Of a DNA stretch of 64,000 nucleotides, positions 50,550 to 62,885 are shown one piece after another. The notes below the pieces were generated by a model. It had not been told where the DNA came from. It saw nothing but the letters and a program-made list of their open reading frames with translations, and searched no databases. Position numbers and translations under genes: made by a program. Position 1 is the stretch's first letter, and every line of letters begins with the position of its first letter. The stretch spans positions 1,612,001-1,676,000 of the forward strand of contig CP114119.1 in assembly GCA_029959195.1 (NCBI GenBank). Direction: 5' to 3'. This stretch comes from Dictyophora rubrovolvata (Eukaryota > Basidiomycota > Agaricomycetes > Phallales > Phallaceae).

Positions 50550-53500
50550 TCAACGCTTTTCAAGCGCATCCAAATTTATTTGGGTCAGGACATGCTGAAG
50601 AATTTGTCCGGACGAATCAATAGAACGAAGAAACCGGAATAAGTCTCGACATAAAATCCACCTTTTTGTTTCAATGGCACGTCGGAGAAGTCGTATAATC
50701 TCGTCGCTTTGCGTATCAAGTTGCTCCAAATTATGCAACACCAGTAGATATGATCCGGCTGTTGTGAGCAAATTTGATGATAGACAGGACTAGGTACGTG
50801 TAATATCAGTCGATAATTATCCGCCGACAGCTAAACTTATAAAGGAACTTGCCTCAAACAAGGATCTCGGATTTCCGACGATGTCGAACAAACGAGGCCA
50901 GCGAGCCATTTCGGTTTTCCTCGCACATCCAACTATAACTTCCAGAGCGGCATTAAAGTGATCGAGGAACTCGACCGTTACAGGAAGTAAGTTTTCGTCC
51001 GGGGACACTGTCGCATTCTCGTCTTCTACATCTTCCTCAACTACAGTATGTAAAAGAATTTCCAGTGCATGTGTAAAAAAGACGAGATTTTGATAGTGTA
51101 CTGCGAATTGAACAGCCTCGTTCGCTTGTCCTCGACGGAGATGAAACCGCAATACGTGATGCAAAAATAGGTGTGTCTATATCAGCAGTTTAGATTAGCA
51201 GTGATATATAGAGGGGTAGACTCACACTAGTTACTATCCGAAACATGGTAAACGAAAGTGTGGGTCGTGTTACAGTTTCCTGTTCAATGCCTATGATGAT
51301 TCCCTTATCCATGAGAACAGCTGATGAATCTTCAGAAATAGTAGGCTCTACTTTGCTTGAAACTCACACAGCGGGTAGAAATCTAAATGAATATTGACAC
51401 TTTCTTGGACGCTTTCATATGTGTCATTTTGAGGATTCACGGCGACGGATTCTATCGTTAAAGCATCCAACCATAATCGAATTCCTTGCCCGTCATATCC
51501 CCATAGAGAATTTTCGAGGGTACCGATACCTCTCAAATGTATCCAACAAAATTCTATTCGGTCGGCAAGGATTTGCATGTCATATTTGACCTCTTGTGCA
51601 CCAGACTAAAACTGATAAGTTAAACATTCAAAAAGTTTCAAGAGGCGATTACTTTTCGTGGACGCAATAAAACCAATTTACCACCAACAAGCAGTAAGAT
51701 GGTCGCCACTACAAGGTCATCCACAGGATCGCCTAGCTCTAAATATCATAGTTAACAAACGAATGCAAGCCCTGCAATACTGGGTAGGACGCACGTTTTT
51801 GAACGTTGGGTATCATCCAACTCAGACCTCGAACAAACTTAGGGACAGCCACAATACCAGCAAAGCTAATACTTCCGCAAAAGTGAAGCCTAATTGAGTC
51901 GCTAGTTGGGATTATTAGGTAGTGCATTAAGGTGTTATCCGCCGTATACACTAGGAAGGAGTTATCGACCAATGAAACAAGGACGACCGGTGATTTGAGT
52001 AATTCGCGATAAAGAACATTTTGGTTTTCAAGATCTAAATCCCTCGAATATAGTCGTACCTATGGAACAATAAAGATGAAATAACGGGTAGTGAACAAAA
52101 CAACTGACCTGATATGAATTGGATACATCCACAGCTGCAATCAAAACGTGATGAAACCAAACAAGTCCTCCTTTCACAACGAAAGCCTGCTCTTGCAATG
52201 GGTCCCTAAACATCTTCCACCGTCCCGACGAAGTGCTGTAATGCGCAAGACCTCTTCGACCAGCTACTGCAATCAGTCGACCGTCATTACTTATTGTCGC
52301 ATATCGGATGGGCCAATTCGTTTTAATGTATTCCAAAGGAATCTGGAGAAATGAAAGTTATGACAAACTCCCGAATTGCTGGATAGTGAACCAACTTTTA
52401 TGGACTGCCAGACATCAGATTCTGGATTAATGACGCTCATGTCCGGCTGGTCGGCTCCACGATAAACTTGAACGCGGTCGTCCATTTGAAGCAAAGCATA
52501 TCGTGTGTTATCCTAAAATTGTTTGAGTAATTATGACGGCATTGACAATGTGATGCGCACTGGTGTATGTTGTCCTGCGACAGCACTTTTGGCAAAAGGT
52601 ATTGAAAATAATTGACTTGCTAGGGAAAAATGAGGGAATAGATGCACTAAAAGACAAACTCACCATCAGAATCAATAGGCTTCCCTAGAGCAACTAGCTC
52701 ATAATTGCCGGGCATCCAAAACTGCCCAACGATTGAACAAAGAAATATGACAACATGTAATACGTGCTAACCATGTCCACTACGCCATGCATAAAGCAGT
52801 CCTGAAATCTGAGCAGGCTCCTGAGATACGAGGATACATAAATAGTAATAAACAATACCTAGCATTCTTTACTGAGTTTTCAACTCCTAGTGCCCAAACC
52901 AAGCAACGTCCGCCGATACTCCATACACTCCATCCATTTTCCCAACCTACAGCTAGAGCATACCCATCACTAGACCAAGACACGCATCGAACCTCTCCGG
53001 TATGTAAATGCGGAAGGGGGAAGCTGAAAGTTTCCACTCTTGGAGATACGCCCGAATGTGAAGGGAAGTTGGCAATCTCAACGGTCCCTCTGCCATATGG
53101 AAAGATGGGTAGATATAATAAAGATGATGCAACTCGACTCACTCTCTAGTCCCAACAACGATCAGCGAGAAAATTGAATTGATCGAGGTGCAAGTGGCAC
53201 CATCAAGTGTATGATGGTCTGAATGTCCTTGAGAGTGGAGCGTCGATCTCTGTTCTCGTACGTCGTAGATACAGGTTCCGTCCCATCGAGGGGCATTCAC
53301 CGTCTGGATACTCTCAACAGAAGGGTGAGTGGTATCTTCTGGGGTAGACTTCTTTATTTCTCCATCATCTAAGATATACGTGAAGTAAACTCTTCCATCT
53401 GAAGTTATCCATGTCTCGCCTCTGGTGTTCGGAGAATACACGATGTTGTCAATAGTTACTATGCAAGAGAGCAAGTGATGAGTACATGAGTACACTGTTC

Positions 53501-54257
53501 ATTGACTATAGAACTAGCAAGACTCACCATCGACTGTTCTCAACCAGGGAAAATCTTGGTCATTCAACAGCCAAGTGTCGTGCCCCAAGCACTTCTTGTC
53601 GTCTTCCGAGAGACCATTCTCTTCGCGCGAGGGCCAAGGTATTCTTTGGATGGCAGGGGGGGATTTGGTAGAAAAGTATATGTGCTGGCTTCTAGGAGAA
53701 AGACTGAGAAGCCCCCCTTTAATGCGAATTATTCCTTCAATGTGTAAACTGGTACTTTGACGTAACCCCTCCCCTGGTCCTGGTTGAAATTGTCGCTGAG
53801 CGGCGATAGACAACTTTGGTGTAGACTCGGATGATGATGGAGAAACATGTAGCACGACCAGTATAAGATAAGACTGTGTCGTCTATTTCCTGGTTAGTGA
53901 TACAGGGATCCAACATATAACAGAGAACCACGCACCTGGATTATGAGCCGATTGGCATCAACGGACCAAGTGACGTGCGCATTCGTCCCGTGTTCAACCA
54001 GGGAGGCCTGAGTGCGCGTCATATGTGCTAAGACAACCGGGGGCTTTGATAAGACGTGAGTGATCGTGATAGGGATCATGAATACTGAATACATGGCGAC
54101 ATACCCGTCCGCGCCATAACCATAGTGCGTCTTTAGTGAGAGTAGCAAACGAGTGCTTGTGAGGGCTAACAGCTACTGAAATAATAGGATGTGACAGGCC
54201 TGTTTTGCATGAAGGTTCTGCTGACAAAATACGTGCAGTACCGGTAGGAAAATACAT
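50550..54257 (-). CDS. RIC1-like guanine nucleotide exchange subunit for Rab6/Ypt6
   Basis: Large Golgi protein that with Rgp1 activates the Rab GTPase Ypt6 in endosome-to-Golgi transport. The N-terminus MYFPTGTARILSAEP resembles the MYWP-x-x-R opening of Ric1, followed by WD40-like repeats (HPIISVAVSPHKHSFATLTK; VRCVSWSSDGYALAVGWENG; IRYATISNDGRLIAVAGRRG). The C-terminal RIC1 domain shows VLRFHLRRGQANEAVQFAVH, FFTHALEILLHTVVEED and, in the last exon, SYLLVLHNLEQLDTQ and RRAIETKRWILCRDLFRFLR. Roughly 15 introns of about 50 nt split it. It follows the PRELI-type gene on the same strand with 192 bp between. Confidence 0.85.
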
Positions 54258-54448
54258 GGATTATCACAGACATACGTCCAATACTCGACAAACAGGTTGT
54301 CCGTCACACCCGGTCTTCCGAATACATTCGGCGTGACATCATGATCAAGTTCAAGTACCTCAGGATCCTCAGATTCATTCAGCTTGAGTAGGTGTGTATT
54401 TTTACATTGTATTTCAAAAGTACAAAAATTAAAGTAGGCTTTTTTTTT

Positions 54449-55309
54449 TCAACGTCCTTGAAAACGAGTTTTTAAATTGGCCCACCACGGCGTCGGAGGT
54501 GTCGGTATATCGGTCTTAGGAACTTCTATACCCGCGCGTGGAAGCTCGTTTCCCGAAAATTCCTTGGATTTTGTTTCAGAATTTTGCACCAATACCGATG
54601 GGTTCGAGAAAGCAGGTGGCGCTGCTGCATCAGATAATGTAAGGGGTTGTAGTCGAGATGTGCGCATCAGGTTGAGAATAAATGAAATGATTTCTGGCGA
54701 CTGGAATCATTTGTTAACAAAGGACAGATCGAAACTAAAAATATCTCTCTCACTCTTTGGATGTGAGGTTTCACCCTATTCAGCCCTAAGTTTTCAATCC
54801 GTTTTGCTAAACCCCATCCAATTTGAGAAACCAAACAAACCTCGCTGTGCTGTAGTGTTTGGCTAGAACAGCATCAACTTGGTAATTCCCCGTGTCAGCA
54901 TACCACGCACCCAGAGGCTGTCTGATGCAGTCGAAAAGTTTCCACAGCTTGGAGCACTTTAACGTAATTCAAGTTCTTGGTAATACATTGCACTATCCTT
55001 CCATGCGGGTCCACCTCGCTCTCTTCTATCACCCATGATTCTGGACGGGGGACGAGTTTTCGGGTCCATTTGGGGAGAGTAGACTTCTTGAGAAGGAGTC
55101 GAGATGTTTTCAAATGTCCCTCGGGTGTTACAGAACGAGAGATAACATCACAAGACAGGATATGAGAGGCGTAAGGATTGGGATATCGCAAAAAATATGC
55201 CAATGTTACAGTGGGCCAGGGGTCGCTATATAGCGTGTCAGTCCCGATCATACTATAGTCATATTATAATTACTGACTCATATGTGTACCTCTGTGAATA
55301 CCACTTCAT
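54449..55309 (-). CDS. PRELI/MSF1 domain protein (Ups1/2-like mitochondrial lipid carrier)
   Basis: Intermembrane-space phospholipid transfer protein family (with Mdm35 partners). The PRELI/MSF1 core is clear: DPWPTVTLAYFLRYPNPYAS, HILSCDVISRSVTPEGHLKT, SRLLLKKSTLPKW and ESWVIEESEVDPHGRIVQCI, then TKNLNYVKVLQAVE. Downstream exons give SQIGWGLAKRIENLG and SPEIISFILNLMRTSRLQPL, the helical end typical of the family, and a proline-rich tail. The start MKWYSQ at 55309 is on a tiny first exon; the acceptor that follows is ambiguous (join to MIGTDTLYSDPW or directly to SDPW). Closest to the Ups2/PRELID3 group by feel, but I cannot separate Ups1 from Ups2. Confidence 0.85.
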
Positions 55310-55784
55310 AGACGAATGACGGTCTCTGGACACACTGGTCTTAGGGCGAAGGTCAAATTACGTAATTGAAGTTATGTATGCAACAACTATGCAATGCATA
55401 TATCGGAGACCCCAGAAAGATGTACATGTACTATACAGAGTTCTCAATTGCACTCTTTAGCATTCTGAATCCATCTCGACAAGAACATGCACTGATATAA
55501 GTTGAGGTTGAGAACTGAAACTAACTTGATCTTAAATTACGAGATTTGAAGTCATGGCGCGCAAACCCGGAACTACCGTCATGTCAAGTAGCACAGCACA
55601 AATAGAACAAGCTTTGGTTGTACGCCGCAAAGCCACCTCAAGTCAAGTTTTTTGAAGTTTTTCTGCTCGTCGAAGTGAATTTAACGCATCCTGTCAACTC
55701 TTTCAAACATCAGTCATTGGGTCGCGATTGGCTTCGGCTCAAGTGCTGATATGCTTCTTGATCTGGGAACCGACCAAGTCAGGT
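55310..55784. other. Intergenic between PRELI gene start and DRG2 end
   Basis: 475 bp holding the PRELI-gene promoter and DRG2 3' UTR. A 34-codon ATG frame on the plus strand near 55554 (MARKPGTTV...) has no recognisable motif and is probably chance. Otherwise nothing seen. Confidence 0.5.
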
Positions 55785-58263
55785 TTATTGTTCCAATACA
55801 AGCTCTGAAAGAAAACTCGAAAGAAAACGTCTAAACGCTAATCCTGATAACTCGGATACTTATTTCGTGAATACTGTGAAGTATGGAAAGATCAAGATAT
55901 TAAAATAATTTAACCTAAATAATAGACTCACTGCTGACTACATCCTCGTCTTGCACCATATGGTTCAGTCCCACCTGTTTGGATATTACACACAGTCATG
56001 AAAAGTCAATAAACTATGTCATTCAGTAAGCCGCTAAGTACCTTCTGAGCATGAGGCGCAAATTTAGATGAACGCCCCTAATTCCTAGACCGTCAATACG
56101 AAAGCTTGGTAAAATATAGTACACTTGCCCTAAGAATAATTTTCGTATGAAATAAATCAGCAGGGAGTGAGCGTAAACGCCTACCAAACGAGACCATAGC
56201 GAAAGTTTGCCACTAGCGATCGGTGAATTCCATTGCATACATCCGCAACAGTAGCACCTTTCCGTAAACACTTTTTTGGTTCAGAAAAAAAGACAAATGA
56301 GAAGCTCGTGGACTGTTTCACTAACAATAGGATCCGTAAGGTCAGGGTGTTCTCCTCGCTTCTTGGTATACACCCTAACTAAACCTAATTCCTAAAAAAT
56401 TAATTTGGCCATTCTGGCATACTACTAGTAGCTTTAAAATCCACCAACCTCCCATATTTTTTCCAATAAAAAATCTAAATTCAAATCCATCTCGCAACTT
56501 ATTACCAATGTGTGATCCTGCCTCGCCAAAGTATCCATTTGCTCAAGGCTTATTGAATCGACTTTGTTGTATACATCTAGTAAAGTTAAATATTTGGACT
56601 TGTTCCATGCTTCAGAAGCTCACATAAACAGGGAAGATATTTCCGAGTCCCTGAGGGCGGTGTCAGATTGACTACATAACAAATGAAATGGTTTACCAAT
56701 CAAGACATCAATGAATTCGTCGATTGTTATCTAAAAAATCAGTTTTATATTAACAGTGAAAACTGAAGGGAAAAGCTCTGACATCCTAGTACGCCTTAAA
56801 CGAAATTCAAAAGGAAGCTAAAGGAATGAGTTACTTACTTCTCGTATCATAACATCGCAATTATGGATTTTATCTAGAGAAATCCAGTCCGAATAAAGAG
56901 GTAATTATAAGCAACAACATACAACCAGCTAGGACAGCGTGAATAGTCCTCTCATCTGTTTTGGTGAGTTTAGTGGTTGTATTCAACTAAGTCTTAAGGT
57001 CAGTGTCACAGTATTTAATGGTTTGGATATGAAACTACAAACCGTAATCTGATGACGGAACCAATTAAACAGAAAGAATATTTGAGGGTAACTTCAAGGA
57101 CTCACACCTCCGGTATTACGTTGTTTAATTACTACATCCGGTCGTCGTCCATTCAATCTGATTCCGACGGCGTCAAGTTCGATTTCAAGCAGACGACGCT
57201 GTTCTTGAGACTTGGTGGCATCAAGCATTACTATAATGAGATCAGACGTCTTGGCAACTGCAGGATAAGAGCATTAATAAAGAGCTATTATCGTTCACCA
57301 GTAGAATTTTACCCGAGACCACCTGTCGGCCACGGCCACGGCCTACAGACGGGGTTGTAATAGCTTTACTATGCAAGTGTTAGTAACCAGTAAGTACCTT
57401 GACTAGCTCCTTCAACTATTCCTGGAAGATCCAATAATTGTATTCGTGCACCAGAGTACTCTAGAACACCAGGAATTGCCTACATAAATATATATGGTTT
57501 AAAGGCCAAGGCGTCAGATCAAATGAATTTACGTACAGTTAAGGTTGTAAACTCATAAGCGGCCGAAACAGATTCTAAGGGAACGTTGAGAGCAATATAT
57601 GGAAACTAAACTAGTCTCGACCTGTATGTGTCGTTTTTGATAAAAGAGTGGATTTTCCGACGCTGGGGAAACCTTGATCCGGTGATGAAATTCCCTCCCC
57701 GGCAATACAATACGTGTGCCAAACGAACCTATCAATGCTACTCTAGCGACTGATCCAACGGTCAGATGAGAAGTTGGGATGTCTCTAAGATGCGTCATAC
57801 CCCCACTTTTCTGAACATCGAAGCCTTGTCCCACCGGTCCGGACTTGGTTGTCGGCTCTAGTAACTGTGCCCGATAGCGCGCCAACTTTGCTTTCAGAAG
57901 ACTGTACCATTGAGGTTTGAGGTTAAATTGGTCAACCATAAGGGCAATTTAAACTACCCAAGGTGGTATTCTGTAGCCTGCGCGATAATGCTTGATATGA
58001 GTATTGAGAACTCAAACTAATGTGATAATCCAACTTTATTTTTTTGAGCTATAACAAATGATAAATGCCATGAACGGAGCTTTTTGGTAAAACCGACATA
58101 CTCCGAGCCATTTCCTCTACTCGAGAAGGTCGTTTGTATTAGTGTATGCCACTTTAATTCTGAATCTGGAGCACATTACCTTCTATTTGTTTTATCTAAT
58201 CCACAGAGATTAAAGAATCAACACTAGCCTCAGCACAAGGCGTACCTTCTCTGTTAGTCCCAT
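55785..58263 (-). CDS. Developmentally regulated GTP-binding protein 2 (DRG2/Rbg2), OBG-like GTPase
   Basis: Translation-associated GTPase that pairs with a DFRP partner (Gir2 in yeast). Reading across at least a dozen introns restores the whole DRG2 chain: [40 protein letters not shown], then G1 [16 protein letters not shown]2 [14 protein letters not shown]3 [55 protein letters not shown]4 [15 protein letters not shown]5-like [15 protein letters not shown]. The TGS end follows: [40 protein letters not shown] and [14 protein letters not shown]. The first five coding exons are 18, 16, 15, 14 and 20 nt. The last junction is uncertain: I join DVVS to KLVLEQ and stop at 55785-55787; reading through gives a stop at 55915. 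Confidence 0.88.
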
Positions 58264-58340
58264 TCCTGAAAAGAAAAAGTACCAGTGATATGGGATCAAG
58301 ATTAAATGTGTTTACGTAATTCGAGGCCGAGTCGCGTCCT
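58264..58340. promoter_or_regulatory. Very short divergent promoter DRG2 / MAPKKK
   Basis: Only 77 bp separate the two start codons, the tightest head-to-head pair in the window. The promoters and leaders of the two genes must overlap, or upstream non-coding exons extend into the partner gene. No specific factor site recognised. Confidence 0.5.
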
Positions 58341-61300
58341 ATGCCTCACCCACAAATCCAAGCGTTGCGTCATACACCGACTTTGTACCCCCACGTCGAG
58401 GATGACGCTGAGGGCAGGCTCGAAGGCTGGACCTCCTCATTGACTCCCGCTGTCCCCGCCACTAGCCAATTTTCGCTGTCGAATATCGGATATCCTCAAC
58501 CAGGCATGTCGGTTGGCTCATCTGCTGTTGAAGAAGCCAGCAGCATTCCCACATACACGGATATATACCCCAAATTCGTCAAGCTTTTTAGACATCCAGG
58601 AACATCCGATGATTATGCGAAATACGATCCAGATAGTCATTATTTCCAACGTGGTCTCGGACAGCTAATCGACGACGCCGGAGACAGTGAAGACGAGGAT
58701 GTCTCAAGAGGTCTTACTGGAATTGATCATCGTGAAAAATTTTTGCCAGTTCCTGAGCCTGAAACATTGGGAAAAGTTACCCCCCAAGAGAGAGAACGCC
58801 TGGAATGGCAGATTATGCTAACGTCTGTTTTGGATGGGGACGTTCTACGGTCTGAGAAGAAGAGAATCGTCGGTGCCCTGCATGCCTCTATGGAACTCAA
58901 TCGTCAATATGACACTTGGTTGGGAATACGTGCTCGTTTGCGGCGCAGAACCGAATCCGAAGAGAAGAGACGCCTTATTGAAAGACGTATGCGCGTAATT
59001 GACCCACTTGTTTCGGACGTTCTCAGCTTCCGTTTCGATACCTCAAACGATGACCTTGATTCATCCGCAAGGAAGGAAGCAGCCAAACGAGTCGAGGCCC
59101 TCCTGTCTCGACTGGAGATTGCTCAGTCATTATATCCCAGTCTTAAAGCCATGTATGCAGATAAACCGAGCACCACAGAGCATGAATTTCAAACACGCTG
59201 TGACGCCTTAATATCCTGGCATAACATCAACACACGCCTTAAACTTCAATTATCTAGCTTACAAAAATGGACTGATAGTGAAACTCTGGACGTCACTCAG
59301 CATAGCCTATCGGCTGAAACAAATTCCTATCCTGCTTTCTTACCCTCCGGGTCGGCTGACCACACGGATGCCACCACTTTCGTCGAACGGGTTCTGAAGG
59401 AGGTTTCGTTGCAGACTGCTTTTGAAAGGGGATCGTTAACAACACTCCATACTCTTATCAGCCAGTCACGGGGGACATTGATCAATTACTCCGCTATGTT
59501 TCGAACGATGAATCTTCCTGGATTCCGAAATGAACTTGTGCAAATTGCAAGTTTTCCGTCGAAACTTATGGAAGCCTCACTTCATGTTCGCTTGGATTAT
59601 GCTAATAAGGTGAAGGATCCTGAAGTGCTCATAATCGACCAATTATTGGACGACTTTAAAATATCAATTGCTCTGGCGTGTACGGTCAAAAAGGAATACC
59701 AGTGGTTATTAGCACCAGTTCCCGAAAGCAATTGGAATTTACCGCCTTGCATACCGCCCACTTACGACAAAGCTATCTTGGATGCCTTGCGCTTCTTTTT
59801 CAAGCTAATTCACTGGAAGTTGAAAAGTGGAGCTAAGGGTATCTACTTTAAGGAGACGGATGTATTGGAGGCCCAGTCTATACTCTTTTCCGAAGTTAGC
59901 ACCACTACCGATGAAGGTTCTCTCCTGGTTGCAGAGCAGCTTTGGTAGGCATTCTTTGAATAGTCTAAGAATTCAGTTTTACCGTTTGGCCAGTTCTCTC
60001 ACCAACCGTTTAATGATACGTGTTACGGATTATTTCGAGACGCAACTTCGAGTGCCTTTTGTGAAACGAAAAGAGGAAAGTATTCACACGGAACCGGATG
60101 TACCAATTCGTATCGAACCCGGGACATATAATGATATCTTCCACATATCCGAACATTCTCATAAAGCAATGTCTGAGGAACAAATGGTGAGCTGGTTTGG
60201 CAAGGTTCTGACTAGTGTTCGACTGCGTTCCCGTAAGCTTCTACGATACGTTAGGTATGTATACGTTGGGCAAGGCGAACTTTGGTTTGAACATTTTTTA
60301 GGGTTTTGACCCAACGATACAGTAACTCGGCAGAATATAGCTTGGAATGCGTCAATTTCAACGTATTCATTGAGGCTCTCGTTGCAACTGGTCATACGTT
60401 GGTTTATACAGAGTGTTTTGAAGAACAAGGCATATATTTAATTGCATCGGCGGCACTACACGAAAACTCGGATTTGATTCGTCGAATGCTGCAAAGGGCT
60501 TACATATCCGCTTCTGATCTGAAGACCAGAACATCTTTCAACGGCTGGTCCACGAAAGCGGAGGATTTTTCGACCGAAACATTTGATGAAAAAAACGAGC
60601 ACGTTGGCTATGTACTTTTACTTTCTCCCCAGATTGAGTTCGTTTGGCAGGGCCCTATCTTAGTGGTCGATGTGCCTTTTTTAGATCTTGATTTAAAGGA
60701 GCAAAGGATACGTTTGATCGCTGATGGTGGCCACAACCGACTTGTCAAAGCTAAACAATCATTTGTTGACCTTTTTACAATTTCGGATGGCGATGACGGT
60801 GATGCGGTTGAATCCCCTCTTGGAGTGCTCAAGACTGTAACGGACCAGCAGGCGCATCTTCCTTCCATCAATCGTGAATTGCGAAAAAATATGCGAGCTA
60901 CAAATCGCCTGGCGGAAGGCATCATCAATTCAGTTCATCATGTGCGTCGGGCTCTCGCAGGTGTGGAAAAATGCCAGGAGTTGTTAGAAAACTGGTATAG
61001 CTTTGCTTCCGAGCATGGCGAGCATGTGCAAAAACATATGGACAGAGCAACCTGGATCCGATTTAATCGACTTTTAACCCGTCTAGCAATATCGTGGGTA
61101 TCATTCATTTGCGATGATTGCGACCCAACCGATCGAAAAACGTTTCGATGGGCCGTAATGGCTCTTGAATTCACCCTTCTTCGCACTCGACATAACAATA
61201 TTTTACATCTTCCAGAAGACCAGTTCCGTCTCCTTCGTCAGAAAGTAGCCAGCTGCATGAATCTTCTAATGGCACACTTCGACATTCTTGGAGCTAGATC

Positions 61301-62728
61301 GAGCTTTGAAGCTAAAAAAGAAAGAGAGAAACAAGAGGCTCTCCAACAACAAGGTCTTGAGACTTGCACCGACGAAGACGCGCACTACCTATCTACTGAA
61401 GAAAACAATATCAATAAGGGAATGCAATTTGTTGCAACTCGCAGTGTCAGACTTTTTTGGGAGGAAACGGTTCGATCTCTACAGGAGTTTGAGAAACTTC
61501 GACATGAAGTCGAGTCTAACCATCGTACTATCGGACGAGTATTGGACAATGAGAGACCGGAAGACCGGTCGCTGGTGTTCCTTGCATCTGCGGGGTCAAA
61601 TATATCTATACGATGGCAGCAGGGTCGTTTCATTGGCGCTGGAGCATTTGGTTCTGTATATATGGCTGTCAATCTCGATACCGGGTCTCTCATGGCAGTT
61701 AAAGAAATACGATACCAAGATGTTTCTGCCTTACCAAGCCTTGTCGCTCAGATTCGAGAAGAACTGCGAATAATGAGAATGCTTCACCACCCTAACGTTG
61801 TTGAGTATTATGGAATTGAAGTCCATCGCGATAAAATCTATATTTTTGAAGAGTATTGTCAAAACGGAAGTCTCGCGGCACTATTGGAACAAGGGCGAAT
61901 TGAAGACGAGGGAATCATTCAGGTTTATACGATGCAAATGCTCGATGGCCTTGCTTATCTTCATTCTAACGGCATCGTGCATCGAGATGTCAAACCGGAT
62001 AGTAGGTTTTATGTATATACTGCTGGTATAAATCGATAATGACAATTTTTTTTTTTCAGATATCTTGTTGGATCATCGAGGTGTTATAAAGTTTGTAGAT
62101 TTTGGGGCTGCCAAAATTTTAGCAAAGAACCAAAAAACATTTCAACGATCCAGAATAGCAACACCAGGCATGAGTAACGGCTTGGAGAACAACAGTCTTA
62201 CAGGAACGCCGATGTATATGTCTCCTGAAGTTATAAAAAACGACAAACGAGGTCGCCACGGTGCGATGGACATCTGGTCTTTGGGATGTGTAGTCCTCGA
62301 ATTTGCGACGGGTCGAAAACCTTGGAGCAACTTAGATAATGAATGGCAAGCACACATTTTCTTCCAATGATTTGACGAACTTAGTTGTATATTTCAGGGC
62401 GATAATGTTTCATATCGGGGTTGCTACTCAGCATCCTCCGTTACCTGATCCTGACCAACTGAGCGAACTAGGCATAAACTTCATCAAGCAGTGCCTGACT
62501 ATTGATGCTATGCGTCGACCCACTGCCGTAGAACTCTTAAACCATCCTTGGATGGTAACATTCCGTCAGGCCCTGGAAGAATATGAAGACGAAGCTGTCA
62601 GAATGGACGGCACAAGCGACTCCGAATCCATGCTATCAGCAATAACGAGACAAGCGATTATCGCACATGATAGAGAAGTCGCTGAGATACTCGCATCACC
62701 TTTGCCCTCCATTCGTTCTGAGACTTGA
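58341..62728 (+). CDS. MAP kinase kinase kinase of the Ssk2/Ssk22/Wis4 (MEKK4) type
   Basis: Top kinase of the HOG stress pathway, normally activated by the Ssk1 response regulator. The long N-terminal region (about 1,050 residues) has the family block VAEQLCSLTNRLMIRVTDYF, formed across a 49-nt intron (59945-59993). The C-terminal kinase shows GRFIGAGAFGSVYMAV (P-loop), VKEIRY (catalytic Lys), HSNGIVHRDVKPDN (HRD), VDFGAAKILA (DFG), LTGTPMYMSPEVI (activation loop), MDIWSLGCVVLEFATGRKPW and NEWAIMFHIGVATQHPPLP, the last joined by a GC-AG intron. All catalytic residues are present. About 1,390 residues and five exons, few for this neighbourhood. Start ATG 58341 is the first Met of the open frame. 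Confidence 0.93.
62346..62397 (+). other. GC-AG intron in the MAPKKK kinase domain
   Basis: Removing 52 nt with donor G|GCAAGC and acceptor TTTCAG joins GAA TG to G GCG, giving the conserved NEWAIMFHI. Reading through instead gives NEWQAHIFFQ and a stop. No GT donor fits the phase here. Confidence 0.8.
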
Positions 62729-62885
62729 AACACGGATGCTAAATACTAACATATGCCTTAACTTGTCATCTCATTAATTTTAAAGAGTGTATCACTAGAC
62801 TTCTTCATGTCATTCTAGTCAAACAGGTATTTCATATATTTCCCTATGAAAGTGAAAATCTATTTGCAAAAGTATGACTGCTTTA

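Noticed and set aside
55554-55660. 34-codon ORF as a small gene
   Set aside because: No conserved motif, splice signals or promoter evidence; expected by chance in 475 bp.
57553-57939. DRG2 as a pseudogene with a broken P-loop (SFGT in place of SVGK)
   Set aside because: The odd residues are intron sequence; splicing restores GFPSVGKST and all downstream motifs.
59941-59993. Frameshift or pseudogenisation of the MAPKKK
   Set aside because: A good 49-nt GT-AG intron restores frame and the conserved LTNRLM block.
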